Origin: Saprospirales bacterium
Lineage (GTDB): Bacteria; Bacteroidota; Bacteroidia; Chitinophagales; Saprospiraceae
DNA: 64,000 nucleotides
Assembly: GCA_016711045.1 (NCBI GenBank)
Contig: JADJTT010000007.1
Coordinates: 62,001 to 126,000 of the forward strand
Direction: 5' to 3'
This document shows, piece by piece, positions 19,101 to 26,018 of the stretch (position 1 is the stretch's first letter; each line of letters starts with the position of its first letter). The notes below the pieces were generated by a model, which saw only the letters and a list, made by a program, of their open reading frames with translations, did not search any database and was not told where the DNA came from. The position numbers and the translations under genes are program-made.

Positions 19101-20429
19101 CTTCCCGTTCAAATGGTGCAAAGCGATATCATTATCTACCTCAACTACCTTCTGGCGTCCTTCCACTCCCTGGCCGAAGCCAAAGAAATCCGCTTGCACT
19201 TTCATAGTGATGAAACCGAGCTGGTTATGGATTTTGACCCCGAAAAGATCCAGCACATCATTTCAAATTTGATTTCCAATGCGATCAAGTTTACACCGGA
19301 AGGAGGAGAGGTATTTCTAACGATAAAAGAGGAAATGGAACGGTGTGCGATCCGGATCGAAGATACCGGTATAGGCATCCCGTCCGATCAGCTTCCCCAT
19401 ATCTTCGACCGTTTTTACCAGGTGGATGCTATATCTACGCGCAAAGCTGAAGGCACAGGTATTGGGCTTACCCTGACCAAAGAACTGGTGAAACTATTGG
19501 AAGGGGATATTCAGGTGGAAAGTATGCAAGGGCAAGGCACCTCCTTCCTGCTTTGGCTGCCCATTCGGCGAACAGCTCCCAAAATGGGAACTACCCCCAA
19601 TTTAGACTTGGCAGGAGGGAGCGCAGGGGAAACGCCGTTGCCAGAATCCCTGATACCGCTGGACTCCGTCTCGCTTCCCCTGGTGCTGATTATCGAAGAT
19701 AATAAGGACGTATCCAATTACATCCATTCCTGCCTGGATGCGGAATACCGGTCTGAAAAGGCCTATGACGGCCAGCAGGGCATCGACAAAGCCATCAAAC
19801 TAATCCCCGACCTGATCATCAGCGATGTGATGATGCCCGAGAAAGACGGCTTTGAGGTATGCCGTACCCTAAAGAAAGACCCTCGCACCAGCCATATTCC
19901 CATCCTCTTGTTGACGGCAAAAGCCGATATTGACTCCCGGCTCCAGGGGCTCGAATGTGGCGCGGATGTATACCTGCCCAAACCTTTTCACAAGACCGAA
20001 TTGCTGGTTCAACTCCGGAAGTTGCTGGAATTGAGGGAGACGCTTCGCGCCTATTACTTATCCCTGGCAACCGATGGGAGGGGAGAGGGGCAGAAATCCG
20101 TTCCACAAGAAGAAAATGAATTTGTGCTCCGGATTCGCCAAAAAGTGGAAGCGCATCTTGCCGACCCCACCTATTCCGTGGATCAATTGTGTCAGGACCT
20201 GACCATGAGCTATTCCCAACTTCATCGTAAATTGAAGGCTCTTACCGGCTATTCAGCCAACCAATTTATTCGCTACATCCGTCTCCGAGAAGCCCAACGA
20301 TTGATGAAGGAAAACGACTACTCCATAGCAGAAGTGGCATTTAATACCGGGTTTGAGGATCCGGCCTACTTCTCCAGGGCTTTCAAGAAAGAGTTTGGGG
20401 TGACGCCAACAGAGTGGCGGGAGGGGTAA
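16119..20429 (+). CDS. Hybrid two-component system protein (Reg_prop/Y_Y_Y sensor, histidine kinase, receiver, AraC output)
   Basis: 1436 residues. It starts with a lipobox-like signal (LLALLWSSC, Cys17) and a proline-rich stretch. About fourteen Reg_prop beta-propeller repeats follow (GxIWFGTxGGVxRYDG pattern, about 140-720), then a Y_Y_Y domain (about 820-875) and a membrane helix (about 882-908). The kinase core has NITHEFRTPLTVIQG with His935, and ATPase boxes LISNAIKFTPEGG and EDTGIGIPSDQLP. A receiver (about 1188-1305) has IIEDNKD and phospho-acceptor Asp1236 in ISDVMMPEKDG, and an AraC-type HTH occupies about 1330-1436. All catalytic residues are present. Such proteins sense periplasmic glycans or similar ligands and activate nearby genes. 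A 17-bp direct repeat just downstream is a likely target. Confidence 0.93.
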   Translation: MRNFALLSLLALLWSSCGPKADNAMGGQMDARYGEEEPSVLINSLGDTIPTGVPIPANGKWIDPDSVAQPVPHLIKGHPEVVPFQSNRHPAGVPRVLAPPVEGAVFIPGQDTVPLPTVIKAPGKAVPVAQPEPLEALSPRLKEGACDNLQYIDVEQGLPSILVASFMEDSLGFLWLGTGDGGACRYDGNSFTVFSKKNGLTGNAILSFLRDSKGHIWIGTDAGINRYDGKHNTQFTVQDGLGSNTVFSMLEDRQGYFWFGTFGGGVSRYDGKNITQYTVAQGLNGNTVISMMEDTLGRIWFGTDGGLCRYDGKSFIRFTGNEVLDGGRIWPVVQDSKGVIWFGSTMGLSRYDGKTFVQYSEKEGLASNYFRSILEDSQGDIWIGTNTAGVSRFDGATFTQFTEQEGLGYNRVWAMHEDSGGNIWFGTGSGGVSRFKDRSFVHFTDIQGLSNNKIRSVLEDSQGSLWFATEGDGVSKYDGKNITHFTEMEGLSNNYVFSMLEDSQGRLWFGTNQGANRFDGKSFTTFTVKEGLCGNSIWAMLEDSQGNIWFGSEGGVSCYDGNFFIQYTKNEGLNVDFIFSILEDSQCNIWFGTNGGGAIRYDGNNFTHFTTSEGLCGNEVNTIFEDSHGNLWLGTECGVCWFDGKRMTSFSQNNILLSSSISSFLEDDQGNIWISTLKGIELAIPSRVKGEQGFQLVDFEKPDGLQTTDFFPNSVCLDKKNRLLWGTAKGLTILDLNRFELPTAPPKNITVDQVKVNQHFLDYQRLEDRAYWQSLPFGKAPNPTFDSIAPFFNIPLNLTLPHQLNHLTFHFSAIDWTAPHKIKYSFFMEGLDQTWSIPQSEPEADYRNIPPGTHTLKVKAIGAAQVWSEPYEYTFTIRYPWWQTWWAYSIYGVILITGLYALNRFWLRRKLQLAETLRLKELDQVKTRLYTNITHEFRTPLTVIQGVNEQIREAAETLESPGIIDKTQIVHRNSHTLLTLVNQMLDLRKLESGNLPVQMVQSDIIIYLNYLLASFHSLAEAKEIRLHFHSDETELVMDFDPEKIQHIISNLISNAIKFTPEGGEVFLTIKEEMERCAIRIEDTGIGIPSDQLPHIFDRFYQVDAISTRKAEGTGIGLTLTKELVKLLEGDIQVESMQGQGTSFLLWLPIRRTAPKMGTTPNLDLAGGSAGETPLPESLIPLDSVSLPLVLIIEDNKDVSNYIHSCLDAEYRSEKAYDGQQGIDKAIKLIPDLIISDVMMPEKDGFEVCRTLKKDPRTSHIPILLLTAKADIDSRLQGLECGADVYLPKPFHKTELLVQLRKLLELRETLRAYYLSLATDGRGEGQKSVPQEENEFVLRIRQKVEAHLADPTYSVDQLCQDLTMSYSQLHRKLKALTGYSANQFIRYIRLREAQRLMKENDYSIAEVAFNTGFEDPAYFSRAFKKEFGVTPTEWREG

Positions 20430-20467
20430 TTTGCCAGATTTGTCCTGGGGTTTGCCAGATTTGTCCT
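20430..20467. promoter_or_regulatory. 17-bp direct repeat, candidate AraC-type operator
   Basis: TTTGCCAGATTTGTCCT occurs at 20430-20446 and 20451-20467, separated by 4 bp (21-bp period, two helical turns, same face of DNA). This is the geometry of AraC half-sites. It starts one base after the stop of the AraC-output hybrid regulator and lies 62 bp upstream of the secreted-protein gene at 20529. Confidence 0.6.
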
Positions 20468-20528
20468 ATTCTCACTGGATTTTCCTGTGCAATTTGGAGT
20501 TCATGATTTTTCACAAAACAAGGTAATC

Positions 20529-21914
20529 ATGAACCTGAAAAGTACACTTCTCCTTTCTGCTCTATTTCTCTTCCCCTCTCTGGGCTTTTCCCAATGGGAA
20601 TCTTTGGGAACTGATATTATTCCATCAGGGTATCGGACCTATTCCCTGAAAATCGCCGAAGATCATTCCATCTGGGTAGTTTCCACCTATGATGCTTTTC
20701 CCCCTCCCTCCTGGCACACCCCGAAAGTCCATCGATCCATCGATGAAGGCGCTACCTGGTCGACAAGTACCATTTTGGATGGAGGCTCACTCTATGGGCT
20801 AGACCTGGCGCCTATTGACAGCTTGAATGCCTTTTTGGCTCTTTCAAAGGTAAATGGGTTGTATAAAACAACCGACGGGGGGCAAAATTGGGAAGGTGTA
20901 GTTACCTATCCCTATACTCCCTGGGCTGTTCATTTTTTCAATGAAAACGATGGGTGGGTCCTGGGGTTGGATAGTATCTCCGCACTTCTTTCGAGGAGGG
21001 TAATCAGCCTTACTTCAGATGGTGGAAATACCTGGACCCATGTAGGCGGGCAAAACTGGGATCAACCTCCCGGTACGTCATTGCCGGAAAATGGTATTGA
21101 CGTACAGGCTGGATTCACGTTTTCCATCCGTTCCTCTTATGACTATACCGATCATTCTCTCCTTATTGGCAATTCAGATGGAACGATCTGGATTAGCAAT
21201 GATAAAGGTTATAACTGGCAAGAAATTACGACACCACTTGTGGAACAAAACCTGTTGGCATCCTGTGTAACCCTGAAAGATGACCAGACCTTCATGGTGG
21301 TAGGAGATACGAAGCTAGGTTCCAGTATTGGTGTCTCTTCGGTTTCCTATACGACCTTGGATGGAGGGGGAACCTGGATAGAAGGAAATCCGGGAGTCAC
21401 CGCGGGCGCATCCCATTACATTCCCAATTCGGACAGTGTTTTCATCGTTTCGGGACATAATAATTTCGGAGGGGGACCTTTAGGTACCGCCATTTCTTAC
21501 AACTACGGAGAAGACTGGGAGTACTTCGACACTCAACGCATATTGGCGATGGACTTCAATAGTTTGGGACAGGGCGTTGCTTCCTGCTGCAACAACAGTT
21601 GGCTAACAGCCCAGGGTCAGATCTTTTTCTGGAATTCTCTTTTCGTTTTTGCATCCGAAATCTCTAAACCCCAAGGGGTGAACCTTTTCCCCAATCCAGT
21701 TCACGATATCCTTAATATAAGCCTGAACCTTCATTCGCTGGGAAATGAAATCAACATACAGATCATATCGGCCGATGGGAAAGTTCTTCGATCCTTGTCC
21801 GACCTTCAAGACCCCATTATCGAGATTGACTTGACCAACTTGCCCGCAGGGATGTATTATGTCAAAGTGATGGATGAAAACCTGGTGTGGTCTGAAAAAA
21901 TTGTGAAGCTATAA
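20529..21914 (+). CDS. Secreted protein with Asp-box/YCF48-like propeller and T9SS sorting domain
   Basis: ATG 20529 starts a clear signal peptide (MNLKSTLLLSALFLFPSLGFSQ). The body has repeated SxDxGxTW motifs (SIDEGATWS, TTDGGQNWEG, TSDGGNTWTHV, DKGYNWQ, TLDGGGTWIEG), typical of sialidase-like or YCF48-like beta-propellers. The last 75 residues (NLFPNPVHDILNISLNLHS ... GMYYVKV) form a type A T9SS C-terminal domain, so the protein is exported across the outer membrane. It sits behind the candidate operator and the hybrid regulator, so it is a probable target. Ligand unknown. Confidence 0.85.
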   Translation: MNLKSTLLLSALFLFPSLGFSQWESLGTDIIPSGYRTYSLKIAEDHSIWVVSTYDAFPPPSWHTPKVHRSIDEGATWSTSTILDGGSLYGLDLAPIDSLNAFLALSKVNGLYKTTDGGQNWEGVVTYPYTPWAVHFFNENDGWVLGLDSISALLSRRVISLTSDGGNTWTHVGGQNWDQPPGTSLPENGIDVQAGFTFSIRSSYDYTDHSLLIGNSDGTIWISNDKGYNWQEITTPLVEQNLLASCVTLKDDQTFMVVGDTKLGSSIGVSSVSYTTLDGGGTWIEGNPGVTAGASHYIPNSDSVFIVSGHNNFGGGPLGTAISYNYGEDWEYFDTQRILAMDFNSLGQGVASCCNNSWLTAQGQIFFWNSLFVFASEISKPQGVNLFPNPVHDILNISLNLHSLGNEINIQIISADGKVLRSLSDLQDPIIEIDLTNLPAGMYYVKVMDENLVWSEKIVKL

Positions 21915-21966
21915 GGCCTGGAAAAAGTAAAATCTCTACCATTTTAAAACCAAAATTTCAAGACTT

Positions 21967-23397
21967 ATGAATCTTTTTAACAAACTCCTTCTTCTGTTGC
22001 TTCCCACGGCAGCTACTTCCGTTCAGGGTCAGGATTGGCCTATACACTACCTCCGTACCGATCTTATTGACGCCTGGACACGAGGCGGTGATTTGGATAA
22101 TGATGGCGACCCGGATATCCTGGTCCAGGCAGGCGATTCCATCTTATGGTACGAAAACAATTACCCGGATGAATGGGCGCCTCATTTGGTCGACCCTCAT
22201 TTTTATAATTCCACTTATGGATATGTCGAACTATTCGATCTGGATGCAGATGGGGATTTGGATGTGATCCAAAACCCCATCTATCAAAAGGGGGAAGATT
22301 CACTGAGTTGGAATGAAAACCTGGGAGAAGGAGCATCCTGGGAAAAACATTTCATTACAAAATCTTCTTACTTCTTTGCCTGGATGCAGTCCTCCTATGG
22401 CGACCTTGATGGAGACGGGGATATTGATATTGTTGTTGGGGAACAGGATACCTATCCGTCCCCACTGGGCGTCTTGTACTGGTTGGAAAATGAGGGAGAT
22501 GGAGGCTGGGCAAAACACGATCTCGATACGGGTTATTATTGGTTCTCCACCGTAGCAGACATAGATGGGGATCAGGATCCGGATATCATTGTTTCAAAAA
22601 GTGATGTATTCTGGTTGGAAAATACCCTGCCAGATACTTCCTGGACCTTCCACCTCATCGCTGAAGGATCCCCTTCCTCTAATTTTTCCAATGTCGCTGG
22701 AAATTGTGCAGATATGGACAATGATGGAGACCAGGATGTAGTCTCTGCCTTTAATGCAAATGGAGATCTTGTGTATTATGAAAATCCGGATTGGATAAAA
22801 CGAACGATCTTTTCACAAGGGACGGTTCTATATGTTTGCGAATTTGGAGATCCGGATGGAGATGGAGATCTTGATGTACCCTATGGAGGGGCAGGGGGAG
22901 AGAACATACCTTGGGGGTGGGTCGAAAATCCGGAAACAGTATGGGGGTGGTCTCCTCATCCCATCGCCCCATCGTCAACGCTTCAACAAATTCCCAATAC
23001 TTTTGCAGACATAGACGGAGATGGCGATGAAGATTTGGTTTCCCTTTCTTTTGATCCTAATACGGGATTCGGAGCAGCTCTTTGGGCCGAAAACCCCCTT
23101 CTATCCAGCACCCATTCCGTTCCAGTTGATCCTGCAAACGCCCTTATTGCCGTATCTCCCAACCCTTCCAACGGCCAATCCCTCATCCAATACCAACTCC
23201 TGGAACCAGGCGACATAGAATTGACCATCTACAATTGCCTTGGCGAGCAACTTGCCATCCTCGATTCCGGTTGGAAACCAATTGGCAATTACACTGCAAC
23301 CTGGAATGCGTCCGAGGTCCCCTCAGGTAGTTACTTACTCTGCCTGACCCTGAACGGAAAACCGTTGGTTCAGCGACTCTCCCTGATAAACGACTAG
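21967..23397 (+). CDS. Secreted FG-GAP/VCBS-repeat protein with T9SS sorting domain
   Basis: 476 residues with a signal peptide (cleaved near SVQGQ). It has at least six calcium-loop repeats of the DxDxDGDxD type (GGDLDNDGDPDILV, DLDADGDLDVI, DLDGDGDIDIVVG, DIDGDQDPDIIV, DMDNDGDQDVV, DIDGDGDEDLV), which build an integrin-like beta-propeller. A T9SS type A domain (ISPNPSNGQSLIQYQLL ... SGSYLLCL) ends the protein. It lies 52 bp after the preceding secreted protein on the same strand and may share its regulation. Probable surface or extracellular binding protein. Confidence 0.87.
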   Translation: MNLFNKLLLLLLPTAATSVQGQDWPIHYLRTDLIDAWTRGGDLDNDGDPDILVQAGDSILWYENNYPDEWAPHLVDPHFYNSTYGYVELFDLDADGDLDVIQNPIYQKGEDSLSWNENLGEGASWEKHFITKSSYFFAWMQSSYGDLDGDGDIDIVVGEQDTYPSPLGVLYWLENEGDGGWAKHDLDTGYYWFSTVADIDGDQDPDIIVSKSDVFWLENTLPDTSWTFHLIAEGSPSSNFSNVAGNCADMDNDGDQDVVSAFNANGDLVYYENPDWIKRTIFSQGTVLYVCEFGDPDGDGDLDVPYGGAGGENIPWGWVENPETVWGWSPHPIAPSSTLQQIPNTFADIDGDGDEDLVSLSFDPNTGFGAALWAENPLLSSTHSVPVDPANALIAVSPNPSNGQSLIQYQLLEPGDIELTIYNCLGEQLAILDSGWKPIGNYTATWNASEVPSGSYLLCLTLNGKPLVQRLSLIND

Positions 23398-23410
23398 ACC
23401 CAAACAAAAA

Positions 23411-23438
23411 AAGAGGCTGCCCATTTGGACAGCCTCTT
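23411..23438. terminator. Terminator between the VCBS gene and tRNA-Gly
   Basis: A 9-bp stem (AAGAGGCTG with CAGCCTCTT) extended past one mismatch by two more pairs. A T7 tract follows on the minus strand, so it terminates tRNA-Gly efficiently and may serve the convergent secreted-protein gene. Confidence 0.8.
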
Positions 23439-23446
23439 CTCGTTTG

Positions 23447-23519
23447 AGCGGAAAACGGGACTCGAACCCGCGACCCCAACCTTGGCAAGGTTGTGCTCTA
23501 CCAACTGAGCTACTTCCGC
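23447..23519 (-). tRNA. tRNA-Gly (anticodon GCC)
   Basis: 73 nt with acceptor GCGGAAG, D arm GCTCAGTTGGTAGAGC, anticodon stem-loop CCTTGCCAAGG (GCC) and T arm GCGGGTTCGAGTCCCGT. No encoded CCA. Confidence 0.95.
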
Positions 23520-23550
23520 TTATTGTATACTGCTTTCTTCTAAAGCGATG

Positions 23551-23581
23551 CAAATATAAAACGAGGTGGAGGATTTTGCAA
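23551..23581 (-). promoter_or_regulatory. Bacteroidota-type promoter for tRNA-Gly
   Basis: On the minus strand, TTG (23579-23581), a 20-nt spacer and TATATTTG (23551-23558) fit TTG-N19-21-TAnnTTTG. The -7 box ends 31 nt upstream of the tRNA. Confidence 0.75.
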
Positions 23582-23602
23582 GGAAAAAGTATGTTTTTTT
23601 TG

Positions 23603-24244
23603 CTAAACGCTATAGGCACACTCATACTCAATCCCATAGGTCTCTCCCAAGCTTGCCAGTAATAGCCCTGCGCCTTGCGCTACACAGGCTTCAAGCACGA
23701 GATGGAGCGCAATTTCGGTGTTGAGGGCATCGAGGTGGCTGAAAGGCTCGTCGAGGAGGAGGAAGCGAAACGGCTGACTCAGGGCCCGTAGCAGGGCAAT
23801 TCGCTGCCGCTGGCCGTAGGAAAGCTGATGCACCGGCTTGGCTAATTGGTCATCGACATGAAGCCGTTGGGCCCACTGGTGAAGCACACCCGCCTCGATC
23901 ACAGGCTGCAGCTGCGCGTTGATCCAAATGTTTTCCCAGGCCGTGAGCTGGGAAAAAAGACGCAGATCCTGAAAAACCACCGACAGGTCTTTCTGCCTCA
24001 CCATCGCCCATTCATTGGGGGTGAATAACGAGACGTCTTTCCCGTCCAATCGGATGGAGCCTGTGTAATCCTTCCGAAGCCCATACAGGCAATGCACAAG
24101 GGTTGATTTCCCTTTTCCCGAAGGCGCCGACACCAGGTAGTGCTTGCCCTGCTGAAAATCGCATTCAGCTTCAAAGATCTCCGAATCGGGATTGATACCG
24201 AGGGAAACGAGTGGGGCAGGGCGCAAGTTCGATAACTGGATCAT
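23603..24244 (-). CDS. ABC transporter ATP-binding protein
   Basis: I choose the ATG at 24244 (MIQLSNLRPAPLVSLGI); the in-frame extension upstream is unlike the family. Walker A is SAPSGKGKST, the Q-loop is in SVVFQDLRLF, the signature is LSYGQRQRIALLRAL and Walker B is FLLLDEPFSHLD. About 214 residues, the size of LolD/MacB-type ATPases. There is no permease next to it, so the partner must be encoded elsewhere. It sits between a tRNA and the terminator of the Kazal-domain genes and appears to be a single-gene unit. Confidence 0.85.
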   Translation of the reverse strand: MIQLSNLRPAPLVSLGINPDSEIFEAECDFQQGKHYLVSAPSGKGKSTLVHCLYGLRKDYTGSIRLDGKDVSLFTPNEWAMVRQKDLSVVFQDLRLFSQLTAWENIWINAQLQPVIEAGVLHQWAQRLHVDDQLAKPVHQLSYGQRQRIALLRALSQPFRFLLLDEPFSHLDALNTEIALHLVLEACVAQGAGLLLASLGETYGIEYECAYSV

Positions 24245-24299
24245 GGTGTGGGTTTCAAACAGGCGTTCAAAGTACGATTTCCGCACCAGCAGAAAAAGA

Positions 24300-24329
24300 A
24301 AACCCCGGCAAAAGACTTTGCCGGGGTTT
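24300..24329 (-). terminator. Terminator of the first Kazal gene
   Basis: Perfect 13-bp stem (24300-24312 with 24317-24329), 4-nt loop, followed by a T-rich tract on the minus strand. Confidence 0.85.
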
Positions 24330-24347
24330 GTGGCTTTTGCTATTGAG

Positions 24348-25058
24348 TTATTGACGTACCGGTGCTTTCATCCCGGGCGCCTTCATGATGGGCGCTTTTT
24401 CAGTTGCCACGGCATCGTGGACTTCATGGTACACGATGGACAATTTTCCATCCGTCACCTTGGAGACGTTGACAAAAGTGCCACCGTCCGAAACAGGCTC
24501 TCTCGTCGCCTTTTTCACGGCATCCACCTGATAAGTTCCGGAAACCAGTACATAGTTGTCCGCAATAGGAACAATGTCGTAGACCTTAATGATAATTTTC
24601 CCTTCCTGGTCGGCAAAAGTCTTTTTATAACTTCCTCCAATGGTCTTGCGGCCATCCATAGTACCATAAGGAGATACCATGGAAGCATCGGTAGCGAAAG
24701 TGCTTTCCAGCTTACTGGCGTTACCCTCGTTGTAGGCATTTTCCCATTCACTGACTGCATCGAAAGCTATTTGCTGCAGGGAGCCGGGACAGGCGCCTGT
24801 ACGGGTGGAAAGAACGCCATTCCGCTCGGCGTCGCATACATTGGAATAGGTCCTACCATTGCATCCGCAGACCGGTTCATAAACCCGCTCACATTGAATG
24901 TTGGGATTGATCCGGTTGTCTTCCACACATTTTTGGTCGGTAGGAGCGGTAGCGGTAGGCGTTTCGCTGGTCTTGGGCTTTTGTGCCATGGTGGCAGCGA
25001 GGCCAAGAAAACCCCACACCAGGGGGAGGATTAATAAAATTCTGATTCTGGCTTTCAT
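24348..25058 (-). CDS. Secreted Kazal-type inhibitor domain plus SnoaL-like domain
   Basis: 236 residues. A signal peptide ends near LAATMAQ. A Kazal-type domain spans about residues 42-90, with six cysteines including VCGCNGRTYSNVCDAERNGV. A SnoaL/NTF2-like domain follows, about 95-215 (AVSEWENAYNEGNASKLESTF, then a cone-shaped beta sheet region). Kazal domains block serine proteases; SnoaL-like domains are binding or catalytic pockets. The C-terminus repeats KAPxMKAPxMKAP, an odd lysine-alanine-proline tail. A close paralogue lies upstream on the same strand. The promoter and terminator are distinct, so each gene is its own unit. Confidence 0.85.
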   Translation of the reverse strand: MKARIRILLILPLVWGFLGLAATMAQKPKTSETPTATAPTDQKCVEDNRINPNIQCERVYEPVCGCNGRTYSNVCDAERNGVLSTRTGACPGSLQQIAFDAVSEWENAYNEGNASKLESTFATDASMVSPYGTMDGRKTIGGSYKKTFADQEGKIIIKVYDIVPIADNYVLVSGTYQVDAVKKATREPVSDGGTFVNVSKVTDGKLSIVYHEVHDAVATEKAPIMKAPGMKAPVRQ

Positions 25059-25085
25059 AATACTTGAAATTTTGGTTTAATGAAA

Positions 25086-25118
25086 CAAATTTAAAACAAG
25101 AGTCTAAAGAAAGTCAAA
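25086..25118 (-). promoter_or_regulatory. Bacteroidota-type promoter for the first Kazal gene
   Basis: Minus-strand TTTG (25115-25118), a 21-nt spacer and TAAATTTG (25086-25093), matching the -33/-7 consensus. It lies about 27 nt upstream of the start codon. Confidence 0.7.
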
Positions 25119-25179
25119 TGTCACAATTTTATTAAAAGTATTCTTTCAAGGATAAGTGTGATTACACACATACATATAA

Positions 25180-25210
25180 AAAAACCGGCAATCCAAGATT
25201 GCCGGTTTTT
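25180..25210 (-). terminator. Terminator of the second Kazal gene
   Basis: Perfect 14-bp stem (25180-25193 with 25197-25210), 3-nt loop, with an A/T-rich flank that gives a T tract on the minus strand. Confidence 0.85.
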
Positions 25211-25229
25211 AAGGAGGCTATTTCGCCAA

Positions 25230-25907
25230 TTAATTTTGAGCAGGAGCCTTTTGCTTTGGAGCCTTTTCCATCAGAGGCTTATCCATCACAGCCCGGCCCG
25301 GTTCGACATTGAGGTGGTGTCTGACGATCTTCCACTCGCCGCCTACTTGATGAGCAACGGTCACATAGGAACCTTTGATTAAGTTGGCCGGCTGGTCGGC
25401 TTTGGATGCCGTCTCTATCATGTAAGTACCGGAGCTGCTTACAAAACCATCGCACAAAGGCACCACATCAGCTACTTTGATGGTAGCTACGGCCTTCTGA
25501 TTGGCAAAGAACTTCTGGTACCTTTCGGCAATGTTTCTGGAGCCTTCCACGGCTGACCCATCTGGCAAAAACTGCACGGCATCATTGGTAAACATGGTCC
25601 CCAACGCCCGGTAATCAGCTTTGTTGTAAGCCGCTTCCCAGTCCTTGACAAATTTGGTGTAGGATTCCTCTACAGATCCTGCACACGTGCCTGACGTCCA
25701 CTTCGTGACGCCGTTGCGTTCTGCTTCACAAATGTTGGCGTAAGTTTGACCATTGCAGCCGCATACCGGATCGTCGAAACTACGTGGGCAGGTTTGCTCC
25801 GGCTGAACCTTGCGTTCGTCAATACACTTTTGTGCAGAAACAGTTGTCAGGCCGGCAAGGCCCCAAAAGGCAATCAACGCAAAAATGAATTTCAAAGGAG
25901 TTTTCAT
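25230..25907 (-). CDS. Secreted Kazal-type inhibitor domain plus SnoaL-like domain (paralogue)
   Basis: ATG 25907 starts a signal peptide (MKTPLKFIFALIAFWGLAGL). Order as in the neighbour: a Kazal-type domain with DPVCGCNGQTYANICEAERNGV, then a SnoaL/NTF2-like domain (FVKDWEAAYNKADYRALGTMF). It ends in the same KAPxxKAP tail (MEKAPKQKAPAQN). The two proteins are clearly tandem duplicates that have diverged in the SnoaL part. Likely roles are protection from secreted proteases of prey or host, or self-protection; this is inference. Confidence 0.85.
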   Translation of the reverse strand: MKTPLKFIFALIAFWGLAGLTTVSAQKCIDERKVQPEQTCPRSFDDPVCGCNGQTYANICEAERNGVTKWTSGTCAGSVEESYTKFVKDWEAAYNKADYRALGTMFTNDAVQFLPDGSAVEGSRNIAERYQKFFANQKAVATIKVADVVPLCDGFVSSSGTYMIETASKADQPANLIKGSYVTVAHQVGGEWKIVRHHLNVEPGRAVMDKPLMEKAPKQKAPAQN

Positions 25908-25986
25908 AATAATGAATTTTTGGTTTGTGAAATAGCGTTTTGAGTAAGAGTTAAAATTAACCAAAAATCATAATTTATGTGAAAAC

Positions 25987-26009
25987 CTTACTCTTCACCC
26001 CTCACTCTT
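25987..26009. repeat. Short heptamer array (CTCTTCA/CCCCTCA units)
   Basis: Units CTCTTCA, CCCCTCA, CTCTTCA lie just downstream of the DUF4836 stop. Same 7-bp period and TCAC-like core as the arrays inside the giant vWA gene. Confidence 0.5.
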
Positions 26010-26018
26010 CACAAAATT

